DNA from: Odobenus rosmarus divergens | Taxonomy: Eukaryota; Chordata; Mammalia; Carnivora; Odobenidae | Length of the DNA: 64,000 bases | Direction of reading: 5' to 3' | Assembly: GCF_000321225.1 (NCBI RefSeq) | Contig: NW_004450480.1 | Coordinates: forward strand, 1,842,873-1,906,872 | Shown: in pieces, positions 10,081 to 21,315 of the stretch | Numbering within the stretch: the stretch's first letter is position 1 | Layout: every line of letters starts with the position of its first letter | Notes under the pieces: model-generated | Databases searched by the model: none | What the model was told of the DNA's origin: nothing | What the model saw: the letters and a program-made list of their open reading frames with translations, nothing else | Translations under genes and position numbers: made by a program

Positions 10081-13000
10081 GATACTACCTATTCTTAGTA
10101 TTTAGTAAAGGCTTGATGAAAGCAGTCCATTTACCGGAAACATAGAGCATTCATGCAGGAGTTTTTACAAATAATCTGGTGGAAATTTCTTTAGTGATTA
10201 TACAAAATTCTGAAAGAAAATCATGTATGTGTGTGTGATAATACACATGGTGTTATTTTGTATAGGGCAAGATTATTACAACTTGGCTATTGCATCGAAA
10301 TTTTCCTTTGAAAGCCTATCTTATTTAGAAGTTAAAAGGCCCCAGTTTAAAAAAAATATTTATGCCATATATGAAATTAGTGCAGTGCAGAAGTGGGGCT
10401 AAATGTATGGACTGACAAGTTCGACCAGAGGTCAAATAGCTTTCCATCAGCAGTTGGCTGATCTTAGGCAAGTATTTATCACTGACAAGTCTTCTGTTTC
10501 TATTTTTTTTAATGGGGGCATTAAGACTGATTTCTAAGCTCATTGTAAAAATTAAGTGAAATAATGCACTGAAAACATTTAGGACAGAATTTTGGAAAGA
10601 TAGCAACTGTAGTGCAATATAGTTTTTAGATGTTCCTCAACACCCTCATAGAAAAAAATGGAACAACTAGATGGCCACACCAGAACCCACTAGACAGCAT
10701 TTGCAATAAGACAAAGTGACAACATATCACCACAATCCCCAAAATGCAAATGATGATGACAAACCAACAAAAACCCCTGTATCCACCAGTTATCGACATC
10801 TGTACAGAAGCCAAGAAAGTTTCTGATAACCAAAATGACCAGAGAGGCATCAACAAAGACTTTTGTAAATACATATACTTGTAGAACTAAGATTACATGC
10901 TCTTTCGATGTAGACATAGTACAACTCTAAAAGAAATGATGCAAGAATGGGAAAGCAATGGCCAAAAACATACTTCACTGACTTCAGGAATCTAATTGGT
11001 GATGGTAGTATTAGTATTAATATTCTAAGAAAGTTGTATTTGTGGTGTGGGATAAAGTCAATGACTAATTGTGAGATAGTTCTAATTCTATCATTCCCCT
11101 TGTCCTTGAGAACCAGGAACCTTTGCTTTTATTTTCTTGTTACCGACTACGTTCCAGGTAGGTGTTATACACAAATAAGTAGCAAGCCAAATTGTTGCAC
11201 TAGTAGTACTTTGAATTGATGAACATTACAACTGTGGGGCTCTGGGTCTACAGAACTAATGGAGTTTTTCTATATAATTATTTCTTTGTCGTATTATTTT
11301 TCTTCATTTTTAGCAATCAGTGTCTTGACCTATTAATTTTCTGAAATTCTTTCAAAGCTCTCTACTCCTACTTGTTTCCCTGAAAACTTTCAGAGTTTCT
11401 ACTTGTCTTGGTGCCTCAAGTACAGTTCCACACTTTTGTTCTAGAGTTGAATGTATCTTATATTGAATATAGTCTATTTTTTCCCACTGGCAATAAGACA
11501 GGGGGAGTGACCAGCAAAATTTTGGGGAAGGAGTAGGTGAAAGACTGGAAATGACATTCTCGAGTACTTGTATTATAGTGATAATCTGTGTCAGGAAGCA
11601 GGAGGAGGAAAAAGAAGAGGTGGAAGTCACTGTCTTCTTTTGTCTGAAACCCCTTAGGGTGGAAAACACATTATTTTCCGTGCCTTATGCTAAGTCAAGC
11701 ATATTGTCAATACTCAACAACAATAAATAATTAGCCATATTGGATTTACATACTTAATTCACCATATGTGGAAATTAAAAATGTGCCTCTGAAAATAAGT
11801 TCTCAAAGACAGTCTCTGATATGTTCTGATAGCAGTTGTAAATCATAGCATTTTACGCCGAATTTTAGCTCAGTTAAATGTATACCATTTTACCCTTTCA
11901 TTATCTCATAAGTTCCTTTTTAATATTTTAAAATAAATGCCTGCAAAGTGAAAGTCTTATTCTATTTAGAGGCTCTATACACACATCTATCGCCACAAAG
12001 ATATGGATATGGTTCTACCTAGTTATTTATCTATATATAATATATAAAGCAATTATTCCCTGGTAAATTTGTACATTTTATTTTCCAATACAGTATATCC
12101 ACTTTAATCACATACTTTCTAATCTTTTTGCCTCCTAGTCTCAGATTTTTGAATTCAAATTTCCTTCTCTTTGTCTGTATTTAAAAAATAATAATAATCA
12201 TTTTACATCTATTACAAATAACAATACCTAGTCCCTGATTGAATGCTAACATTGTAATTCATTCTCAGGGTTCGGCTGCCATTCATTCATACCTCGAGCT
12301 GTGCTCTCATTATGTATGACATCAGCAGAAACTCTCAATTCAATTGCAGTCTTTTATTTAATTAGGGACTATGTATTATTTGGTTTGTAGTATCCAGAAT
12401 TAAAAATAGCCCCTTCCACTGTGTAATGGGAAAGGAAGAAAACTTTGAATATATATTCTAATTGATATTTTTAATACTTACTCGAAAAGCAATCAAAACT
12501 TATGTTAAATATTAATTATAATATTTTTCTGCTTTTGTGCACCTTGATTTATTGCTGCCCTTTTGGGTTCACTTTTAATTACATTACAGGAAAACAAAGG
12601 ATATTTTTATCGGAAGCGTTATTTGGCACAGACAATACTTTCAATGGTGATGGTTATACTGAACTTTATATTAAACTTAATTTTCAAAAGCATATTTAAC
12701 ACAGTTTGCCAGGCTTTTTAAAAATTATTTTTCCTTCCTTTAACAACATGCCTCTCGGGTCTCTATATTAGAAATCGGGGACAAAGCTCATAAAGGAACA
12801 AAGACCCCAAATCAGGGATGGTCTTTTAAAAGAGGTACAGTTTCAAAGACTCCTAAAGATATAAATCAAAGTGCTTTTGAATACAGAGAGCATTCTAAAA
12901 GAATATTGAACTGTTTGCTTAAAATCTCACATTATTTCCTGCTTTTTAAACCCTGTTCCTTTTTGAAGGCTAGCACCAGATAGGGACAAAAGGAATATTT

Positions 13001-14415
13001 TCATGCAAAAATCAGGGCCAGGTACAGAGGCACAGTCAGAGTCTATTTCAAGTGGGGACAGGAATTTAATTCAAGTTATTCTCCTCTTTATTCCACATTT
13101 AACAGATTTGAAGGATTTCTCCACCTCTCTGACACTTGTGCAGACATCACTAGGTACTGTTTGCACCAGTGGTGGGCACCGGGAAATCTTGGTGTGGAAT
13201 TTTTAGTCCACTTGGAATGGATTCTGGAAAAACAGGAGAGTGGAAACATGTCTCCACAAAAAGGTAGGGGCTTTATGTTTCTTGAAGTCACCTTCCCGGT
13301 CCCCATTAGGAAAAAAAAAGTTATCCTCTTTCTCTTTCTAAAAAGAATCATGTTACCCACAGGTGGGCATTAACCTAGATACTATTTTTAAAAATATAAA
13401 AAAAACAAATCTTCATACTGTAAGGGAAGACAGAGCTTTGACTTACCTTGTTCTAGACGTATGTTTTGTTTTGTTTGTTTGTTTATGTAGTATTTCCAGC
13501 ACTTTGGCTAAATCGGTGCAAATACCAAAAATAACTGATTATTCTATAACAGATTTTACTTTCCAAAAGTTATGACCAAATACAAGGCTTAGGCCCCTAT
13601 GATGTGTGTGTTTCATTAAGAAGGTGAAATGGCCATACCTCTGAGTAGAGCAGGTATCTGTGATTTTTCATGTTTCCATAGCAACGTGTAATTTTTATTG
13701 AACTGCAGAATAAATAGGCAAATAAAACATACATAAAATATTGATGGGCGTTGGGTCTGTTGTCCGGGGACTTCCATAACGTATGGTCACTAGCAGTTCT
13801 TTCTAACTCCTATAGCCATTTTTTTAATTACAGCATATTCTTATTTCAATTTCTTTAATCTTCATCTAATGCATAAAGTTTGTTTTTAATGTGGTTTCCA
13901 AACCCCACTTTGTAGTATACATACCGGAGAGAATATTGAGGATGTAACATGAGCACAGAAATGAAAAATGTTTTCTACATTTCTCTAAGGGAAGTTATGT
14001 GATTTGTTTTGTCTTTCCCTTTTTGACTAATTTTTACAAGTTATTGACAGTGACTTACATTCAGTGTTTAAAATATATAATACTGAGGAAAAATAACAGA
14101 TTTAAATAAAAGTGATCACATTTGAGAATACAATTTATTTATGAAATAGGTATTCCAACATTAGCTAGAAAGAAAAAATAAATGGAATCAATTAAATTAT
14201 TCATTTGAACTTGAAAAAAGGAAAAAATATAAAATGAGATGGATCTAATATCTACATATTTTATAGAAGTGATCATTATAGTACTCTGCTGTCTGTATCA
14301 TTTCAGTTTTATAAACATGTATTGAGAGTGAACTTAATGCTCAGTATTGCACCAATTATTAAAAACTAGGTTTCTGCCCTTCAGTTACAACCTTAAAAGG
14401 CTAATTATTAAGGTT
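10081..14415. other. Unique AT-rich sequence, no gene recognised
   Basis: No repeat family was recognised across this stretch. The segment at about 12240-12420 includes 'tttaattaggg' homeodomain-like wording and looks like possible conserved noncoding DNA, but this cannot be shown from one sequence. Open frames up to 105 codons (11352-11669, -) look random. Confidence 0.45.
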
Positions 14416-14607
14416 TTTTTTTTTAAAGACTTTATTTATTTATTTGAGAGAGAGAGAATGAGAGATAGCACAAGAGGGAAGAGGGTCAGAGGGAGAAGCA
14501 GACTCCCTGCTGAGCAGGGAGCCCGATGTGGGACTTGATCCCGGGACTCCAGGATCATGACCTGAGCTGAAGGCAGTCGCTTAACCAACTGAGCCACCCA
14601 GGCGCCC
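14416..14607 (-). mobile_element. Carnivore tRNA-Lys SINE, well preserved
   Basis: Antisense copy of the same subfamily as the one at 6758. Perfect 13-bp target duplication AATTATTAAGGTT at 14403-14415 and 14608-14620. Apart from a 4-bp indel it differs from the 6758 copy almost only at CpG-type sites. Confidence 0.97.
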
Positions 14608-15565
14608 AATTATTAAGGTTAATAGAAAGTTTTGTTAAAATAGGAAGAAAAAAATCTCTTAAAATTAGGTTTAGTGTCAGGAAAAAATAAAGCTGTATCC
14701 CTACCTCATAGCTTATAGCAAAATAAATTCTGAATTGATCAGACTAAAACTTGCAAAATGAAATTATTCACATACTAAACAAAAATATAGACCTTTTAAA
14801 ATATTTATATGACTTTATTATTATACACTAAAGGGAAGGGGATGGGAAAGGTCTTTCTGTATATGACGGGAAACTCAAAAGCCATTTAAAATGATAATGA
14901 TAAATGTTGCATAATGATAATGTTGCATAAACACAAAAAAATCCACATGGCAAAAGAATGTCATAAAAATCTCAAACGAAAACAAATTGGGAAGTATTTT
15001 TCTCACACATATCTCAAAAGAACTAATTTTTAATAGATATAATATTCCTACAAATCTATACAAAAATTTACAACATAATAGGAAAATGGACAAAAGAAAA
15101 AGAAATACAACTGTCACTAACATGTTTGGAAAAATGTTCATCTACAGTCTTCATTAGATAAATGCAAAGTAATGAAACACCATTTCACCTAGCATATTGG
15201 TTTAAAAAAAAAGTTTTATAACCAACTTGTTAGCAAGGGTATGAGTGTAAATTGTTATAAACATTATAAGGATCAAAGTACAATTTGTTATAATATCATT
15301 GGAAAGCAATTTAGCAATACCTATCCCAGAAATGCAATAATCCTAATAATTTTATTTCTAGGACATTCTCACTTATGGGCAAAATGCATGGTACTCATTG
15401 CAGCATTACTTGCTATATAAAAACAGTGAAAACAACCCAAGTATCCATCAGTAGAGGATACAATAATTGTATTTCAATACATATAATGAAATACTATGCA
15501 GCCATTTGGAGAATGAAGCATCTCTGTGAGTACAAATAAGGAGTCATATCTAAGAATATTATTAA

Positions 15566-15763
15566 GGGACCCTGGGTGGTGCAGTCAATTGAGCATCCAA
15601 CTACTGGTTTCAGCTCAGGTAGCGATCTCAGGGTCATGAGATTGAGCCCTGGGTTGACTCCACGCTCAGTGTGGAGTCTGCCTTAGATTCTCTCTCCCTC
15701 TTCTTCTGCTCCTCCAGCTTGTGCTCACTCTCACTCAAATAAATAAATAAATCTTTAAAAAAA
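15566..15763 (+). mobile_element. CAN-SINE starting a longer insertion
   Basis: Head 'gggaccctgggtggtgcag', CT-rich middle, (AAAT)n and 'atctttaaaaaaa' tail. The 5' end abuts TAAGAATATTATTAA (15551-15565), but the matching 3' target copy lies 131 bp beyond the SINE tail at 15895-15909. The SINE is therefore only the 5' part of the inserted molecule. Confidence 0.92.
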
Positions 15764-15894
15764 GAGGCAGGCCCTCAAGCCCTATCCCTCCCGATATTTG
15801 ACAGGGTTTGGATGTGTACTGTGGGGTTTTTTTGTTTGTTTATTTTGTTCTGAGATTAAAGTGTACAAAATAAAGAAGATACAGTTTAAAAAAA
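15764..15894 (+). mobile_element. Non-SINE 3' passenger segment of the same insertion
   Basis: 131 bp with no L1 or SINE similarity, lying between the SINE tail and the second target copy TAAGAATATTTTTAA (14 of 15 identical to the left copy). It ends in AATAAA (15869-15874), 13 further bases and an A7 tail flush with the target copy. That is the layout of a polyadenylated transcript end, so it reads as a 3' transduction or a small retrocopy carrying a SINE. It contains a T7 run near 15827. Confidence 0.7.
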
Positions 15895-16190
15895 TAAGAA
15901 TATTTTTAAATGAAAACAGCAAGATACAGAATAGTGTTACAGTAAAGTCCCATCTGTGTAAAAAAAAAGGAAAATACATACATTAGATACATAGATGCTG
16001 CCGTATACATAGATTATCACTAAAGTTACACACAAGAAAATTTGTTATCCCAGAAAAGATGAATTTGTTAGGGATTGGATGACAACTTATTTATCACTGT
16101 ATATTCTTTTGTCTATTTTGAGTTTTGTGCAAGTATTTATTATGCCTCTATAATTAACTTTTGTTTTTAATGAGAAGATGTTAATTTAAA

Positions 16191-16644
16191 ACAATATAAG
16201 GACAAGTACAAAAATATGTTTAGTCCTAGGAAAATTTTAATTAACGAATGACTACCCTGTCATGCCATTCAGGAAAAGTTTAGAATTAAGGGGTCTTGAG
16301 CTAGACTTGAACCTAAAATTGAGATCAGGAAGTATTACCATGAACTAAGATGGTCATAATCATATCCATATGATACAAGCATATGTATCCATATGATACA
16401 GGCCTCTACATCCTTTAAGCAAGTGTGAGATAAGGAGCCTAAAAAGAGGCAGGGGTTGTGGAAATAGAGAAAAAGAGTGGAAGGAACAATGAAATTAAAT
16501 TATGACTGTTTTGCAGTGAAAGCCAAATAATGAGTTTATAGGAGTTCAGAACAAATATTCAAATGATATGGTAGAAAGTACTATGTTCTTAATGATTTTG
16601 TTACAAAAGTACCCTTTTTTGCATAAATTCTTAGATGAGGAGAA
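16191..16644. other. Unique sequence, nothing identified
   Basis: AT-rich. It contains a small direct repeat of 'atccatatgataca' near 16360-16400. No gene recognised. Confidence 0.5.
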
Positions 16645-16790
16645 GCAGTGTGATGTATTAGAAAAGGCCGTGAACAGAATTCAGGAGACATTTAGTCTGG
16701 TTCTTGTTCTGCCATTAATTAGCAAAGTAACCTTGAGAAGGTCACATTGTGTCTCCAGGCCTCAATTATATTATCTGTTATATAAAGGGG
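16645..16790 (+). repeat. MIR SINE
   Basis: 'gcagtgtgatgtattagaaa', 'ttcttgttctgccattaatt' and 'accttgagaaggtcac' follow the MIR core order (tRNA-like head, 'ggctctgccacttactagc', 'accttgggcaagtcac'). Ends near a G-rich tract. Confidence 0.75.
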
Positions 16791-16801
16791 TGGGGGGGGG
16801 G
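16787..16801 (+). repeat. G-rich tract
   Basis: Four G, one T, then ten G, at the end of the MIR copy. Confidence 0.9.
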
Positions 16802-17289
16802 AATGCAATAGATTCATGGTTCCACAACCATTTTTTTTAATCTGTAGAACATTTTTTTTTTTTTCAAATGAAATGTGAGTGCAAACCAGTGAAATAGATA
16901 AAAGCAGGGCAATTTTGCATAAAGCAGGAATGGGTGCCCCAGAGCCTTCCTGCACAGTATCTTTCTTTCCCATCATGGCCCTCTTTAATGGAACAAAATC
17001 AAAGCTCTGGGAACCAACAAAGTTCAATTTAAAACTATTAACTAGGGGATTCCTCAAGTCCCTTTTCATGAAAACATTTCGTAATTCTAGGAGGTAATTG
17101 ATTCATAGGTTTAATCATGTTGTGAAATTTCTACAAAAATATTTGCAACAAATAATGGTGCTAGTAGAAGGCTATGCGAGGAGTAATTACTTCAACAAGG
17201 ATTCATTGTTTTTTTCTGTACTTGATGCCCTCCTCCCATACTGGTGCAAGACACAGAGCTGGCTAGAGTGCAGTCCTGCCCTCTCGGTT
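16802..17289. other. Unclassified sequence with poly-T tracts
   Basis: Contains T8 and T13 tracts (the latter 16852-16864) and wording like 'ggttccacaacca' that hints at a hAT terminus, but no full element could be assembled. Opposed frames of 116 (-) and 72 (+) codons are not convincing genes. Confidence 0.35.
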
Positions 17290-18000
17290 GAACTTTTTGA
17301 AAAATCTTTTTAGGGTTGTCTAAGCTTTTTGAGTATTTACACTGATGTCTTTTATTTGTTTGGGAACTTTTCCATTGTCTTTCTCTCTTCTCCTGGGACT
17401 CCATTTCCACGTATGATAGTACTGTTGACTAACTCACATATCTCGTGTGCTCTTTTTTGTTCTTTCCATCCTTTTTTCTTGCTGTGTTCCAGTTTGAATG
17501 TCTTTTATTGACCTGTCTTCAGTTTCCCAATACTGTCTTCCGCTGATTTCCTAAATTCACATATTTTATTTTTAGTGCTAAACTGTCCATTTTAATTATT
17601 TTTATAGGTGCAAGTATGTATTTTGAAATTATCCCCCCTTTATTTTACCCATCATTGTCTCTCTGTAAGCACATTAATCATAGTTATTTTAATTATTTGA
17701 TTGGCTTATTTCAGCATCTGGATTATCTGTGGGTTTGTTTCTATGGTCTGTTTTTGCTCTTGGTTGCTGATTATGGCCATTCGGCTTCTTGTGTATAATC
17801 ATTTTTGACTGAATATAAGACATTGTGTATAAAAACTGTAGAGACTTCAAATGCTAACTTCCACAAAAGAAGTCTCTTCTTTCTTCTGCTTAGGCAAATA
17901 CTGTGAGGGACTGATTGGCTAAATGAAATCAGGGATCAAGCTGGATTGGGGCTGGGCTGTAGCTTTTGCAAACCTAATCTATCTCTGTGGAAGATTCAAC
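17290..18000 (-). repeat. Ancient LINE-like repeat (probably L1/HAL1 family)
   Basis: 'ctcctgggactccatttcc', 'tgtgggtttgtttctatggt', 'ttttgactgaatataagaca' and 'ttgtgtataaaaactgtaga' follow an order I know from a widespread old LINE-derived repeat read in antisense. A related stretch is at 41130-42000. Family name not verified. Confidence 0.5.
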
Positions 18001-18666
18001 TCTGCCCTTCAAAAATTTTTAACTTAGTTCTTTGGCCTTTTACCTCATACAGCTTCACACTGGAGTAAATGTAGTAAGGCCATGTGTTGGAGGCCTCTAA
18101 GCTTCAAACTTTATTTGTCAGTGACACACAAATATCAAAAAATCATACACTTTCTTATCTCTCAAGAATACCTTTCTGGAATATTGGCTTCAGCTGCATC
18201 TAGAATCAGTAACTGTGCCCATGCAGTATGAGTTGTAAATCTTTAGTGCTAATCCATCCCTCCTTTGAGGGTTCTTGTCAGGCCTTTGCTCCAAAAGGTC
18301 TTTGTTTCTTGAATCTTCAAGATTATGGAATTTTTCATGCTCCCTTTCACAATCATTTGGTTCATTCCTTTAGCCTTTCACACAGTATGAGATTAATCAA
18401 TTCATGTAGAGATGGGCTGTTTTTTCAAAAGCCCTCAAATCTCCAACTTTTATTATTCTGGCTCCATTGTACCACTAAAAACTTTTCTTTCTCTAGTGGC
18501 CTTCTGCTTGCACTAGAATCTCATTCTTGTGCCCAGTGTAACAAATGCTTTCAGGGAAAATACTGCTCAACTTATCACCTCACCTCCTACTGGTTCCCCT
18601 CTCTCTTACATTGTAGTCTATCTGATTTATATTGCTTTCTGATGCCTATAAAAATATAACCTTTGT
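18001..18666. other. Unclassified sequence with a 143-codon open frame
   Basis: The frame at 18228-18659 (+) joint-longest in the window, has no recognised domain, and is Ser-, His- and Leu-rich as expected from T-rich DNA. It ends at the SINE target site. It may be part of the adjoining old repeat. Confidence 0.35.
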
Positions 18667-18871
18667 GGGGCGCCTGGGTGGCTCAGTCATTAAGTGTCTG
18701 CCTTCAGCTCAGGTCATGATCCTAGGGTCCTGGGATCCAGCCCCGCTTCAGGCTCCCTGATCAGTGGAGGCCTGCTTCTCCCTCTCCCACTCCCCCTGCT
18801 TGTGTTCCCTCTTTCGCTGTCTCTCTCTCTCTGTGTCAAATAAATAAATAAAATCCTAAATATATATATAT
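18667..18871 (+). mobile_element. Carnivore tRNA-Lys SINE, well preserved
   Basis: Complete head 'ggggcgcctgggtggctcag', CT-rich middle, 'aaataaataaataaaatcct' tail followed by a (TA)n stretch. Target duplication ATATAACCTTTG at 18654-18665 and 18872-18883. Confidence 0.97.
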
Positions 18872-18883
18872 ATATAACCTTTG

Positions 18884-20594
18884 CAATTTACCCAGCTTTG
18901 TCTAATATTCATTTGCCACTACATACTCTTCAGAAGCAGAAGCTTACAATGGAAATTTTTAGGGACCTTAAAATCTAAACAACATGAGGCAAATTTTTAA
19001 AATTTAATATATGTCATACTGTCCTTGTTCTTACATCTGAACAACTGTTTCTAGGTTTTCCTCTAAATGGTTTGTAAAACTATAGGAGAGTCTCTGGTTA
19101 TGTAATGTAAGATGTCATTAACAAATATGCTAATAATTCAGGTTAAAATTTCTTGTATATATACACAATATTCTCTAGTAACTTTAGCCAGGAAAGGCAG
19201 AATTCTCTAAAATACATTACACCTTATTTGTTTAAAGAATAATATAAGAGAAAGTTGAATAAGATGTTAAATTAGATACTAATTTTCTAGTTGTAGAAAT
19301 AATCATGCAATAATCATAAGTAGTACCCTGAGGGAAAATAAACATATTTTCTATTGGTATATGTATAGAATATGATAAGTATAATCTTATATCATGCTTT
19401 GAAATTGTAAGCCACTAGTGTTACTATCTTTTTTTTTTCAACTCCCAGAATATATCAACACTCATTTTAAATTATTTCTTCAATTAACTCCAGGATATCC
19501 ATCATGCTAAAATTTTTAGAAAGCCTGGAGGGCTTAAGAAATTGTGTGTATGTGTGTGTAAGAGTGTACTTAAGAAATGAATTTGGTTTGCATACCTTGG
19601 ATTACTGGGGATTTATTTTGTTCTTTCTTTTGTTCTTGATTTTCTTATATTTTAATCAGAGTAATATTTGTAAAGCAATTTAAAACTAGATTAAAATTTA
19701 ACCTGCAAAAGGGTTGCTTGAGAAATGAATTAATTCCCTCTGCCATTCTATTTTGTTCTTGCCCCTTTACCTCAAGGGCCTGAAATAAGCCGAAGGACCC
19801 ATTGTAGGCATTTTCTTTCATTTGGCATTCACTAAACATGTATCCCAAAGCATCATTGCTGTATCAGAGCTATCTAAGCTAGATTATTAAAAACAATCAG
19901 GTTCTGGGGTTCTGTTTCAGAGAGGAATCATTGGAGATAGTTCTCAAAATTTTGCATTTAATTGGCACATTGATGCATACAATAGCTGAACACCATTACA
20001 CAGTAAGTATTCCATAAAAATAGCTTAGCACAGAATAATCACTGACGACCTTATTATTCAATTGAAGACTCATTACCCTGGTGTCCATTATAATACCCAT
20101 AGCGACTTCCCCTATAGGTACTGGTGAGGAAACTGCCTTATTTGCCTCCTCCTATCTGTATTTTCTCTGGAAGCTTTTTCAACAGCTACTCATGTCCCAT
20201 TATGGAGATCTCACTAGAAGCTCTTCCAGTTCTTATCTTCTTTATTTCATATTCCAAGGCATTCAGCAACACCTATATATATGTCTTCATGTTTGAATTT
20301 CTCTGCTTGGGATCAAACCTGGAGGAAAATGCATTACCTGAAATTGGACATGCCATTTACCCACAGAAAGCACAGTGGCTTGTCATATTCATGATATGTG
20401 GTCACTTTGGTCAGAGAAAGGTTTTGTCCCGGGGTCTCACCAAACAGGAAACCTCAAGATACAGCATGAAAAGTCCATAGTGAATCTGCTTTATTCTTAC
20501 CATTCTTTCAACTCTCGATAATCAGAGGCAAGTGATAAGCATTGGAGGTAGGAGCAAAACTAAACCTCTCTTGTCTGGCATCCAGGGCAACAAT
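18884..20594. other. Unique AT-rich sequence, no gene recognised
   Basis: No repeats recognised beyond a short GT-rich stretch near 19543-19560. The 118-codon frame at 20124-20480 (+) has no recognisable features. Confidence 0.5.
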
Positions 20595-20730
20595 TATGAG
20601 CATGGGATTTATAGTAACACTGCCTAGATTCATATTCTCCTTTCATGACCTTAGCCATGTCACTTAACTTCATCAATCCTCCACATCTCCATCTATAAAA
20701 TGGAGGAAAACAATAGACCCTGATCCTTCC
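20595..20730 (+). repeat. MIR SINE, 5' part (split by L1)
   Basis: 'gcatgggatttatagtaac ... cctagattcatattctcc ... agccatgtcacttaactt ... catctataaaatggagg' is the MIR core in order. The 3' part of apparently the same copy resumes at 21220 after an antisense L1. Confidence 0.75.
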
Positions 20731-20741
20731 AAGTGTCTTTG

Positions 20742-21111
20742 CTTTATTGATGTATCAGACATTCAGAAAAGTACACAGATCATAAGTACAGAGCTCAGTG
20801 AGCTTTTTACAAAGCAAATACACTCACGTACCCAGCTTTCAGATTAAGAAACAAAATCATGTAAGTCTTACCTGCCCTATTTTGGTCAACTTTATTTTAC
20901 AATTTTTGGTCAATAGCAGCTCACCAAGGTTCACCTCTGTCATGACTTCTAGCTTCATTGATCAGTGTTACCTGTTTTTTACTTCATATATACATAGAAA
21001 ATCATACAATATAGACTCCTTTGAGTCTGACTTCTTTCTTTCAATATACAACAGTGCATGAGAGTTCCAGTGGTTCTACATTACCACCAACAGTAACCAT
21101 CATTGCCCTTT

Positions 21112-21150
<39 letters not shown>

Positions 21151-21219
21151 TTGCCATTCTGACAGTTTGGGGTATTGTCTTATGGTTTTCCTATTCTTTT
21201 CTCCAATGACTAAATCTGT
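20742..21219 (-). mobile_element. Old L1 3' end inserted into a MIR
   Basis: Antisense: 'tattgatgtatcagacattc', 'aagtacagagctcagtgag', 'tcatacaatatagactcc', 'gccattctgacagtttgggg', matching an L1M-type 3' region. Flanks 'aagtgtcttt' and 'gagtgccttt' look like a decayed target duplication. An internal (TTTA)n expansion lies at 21109-21152. Confidence 0.7.
21109..21152. repeat. (TTTA)n microsatellite
   Basis: Eleven uninterrupted 4-bp units inside the old L1. Confidence 0.95.
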
Positions 21220-21315
21220 AGAGTGCCTTTCACATGGTCTTATGTGGCTCTTGTGAGAATTCAAAGTGCCTGGCACATAGCAAGTACTCAATAAAGCCAG
21301 ACATTCTTCTTATTA
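21220..21315 (+). repeat. MIR SINE, 3' part
   Basis: 'cttgtgagaattcaaagtg' and 'cctggcacatagcaagtact' followed by 'caataaa' is the MIR 3' core. It continues the copy begun at 20595. Confidence 0.8.

Larger units (their letters stand above)
14685..16190 (+). mobile_element. Old L1 (L1M-type) 3' end, split by a SINE
   Basis: Starts in the decayed ORF2 end ('atccctacctcatagc') and runs through the 3' region: 'attgcagcattacttgcta', 'aacaacccaagtatccatca', 'atgaaatactatgcagccat', then after the insertion 'gcaagatacagaatagtg', 'cccatctgtgtaaaaaaaa' and 'tttgtctattttgagttttg'. The order matches L1M 3' regions, and the SINE-bearing insertion at 15566-15894 sits in the middle. Confidence 0.85.

Noticed and set aside
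18228..18659. 143-codon open frame, joint-longest in the window
   Set aside because: No recognisable domain, composition expected from T-rich DNA, next to an ancient repeat, and no promoter, splice or codon-use support.
21109..21152. Regular repeats that might suggest an array such as CRISPR
   Set aside because: It is a simple (TTTA)n microsatellite with no spacers, in mammalian DNA.
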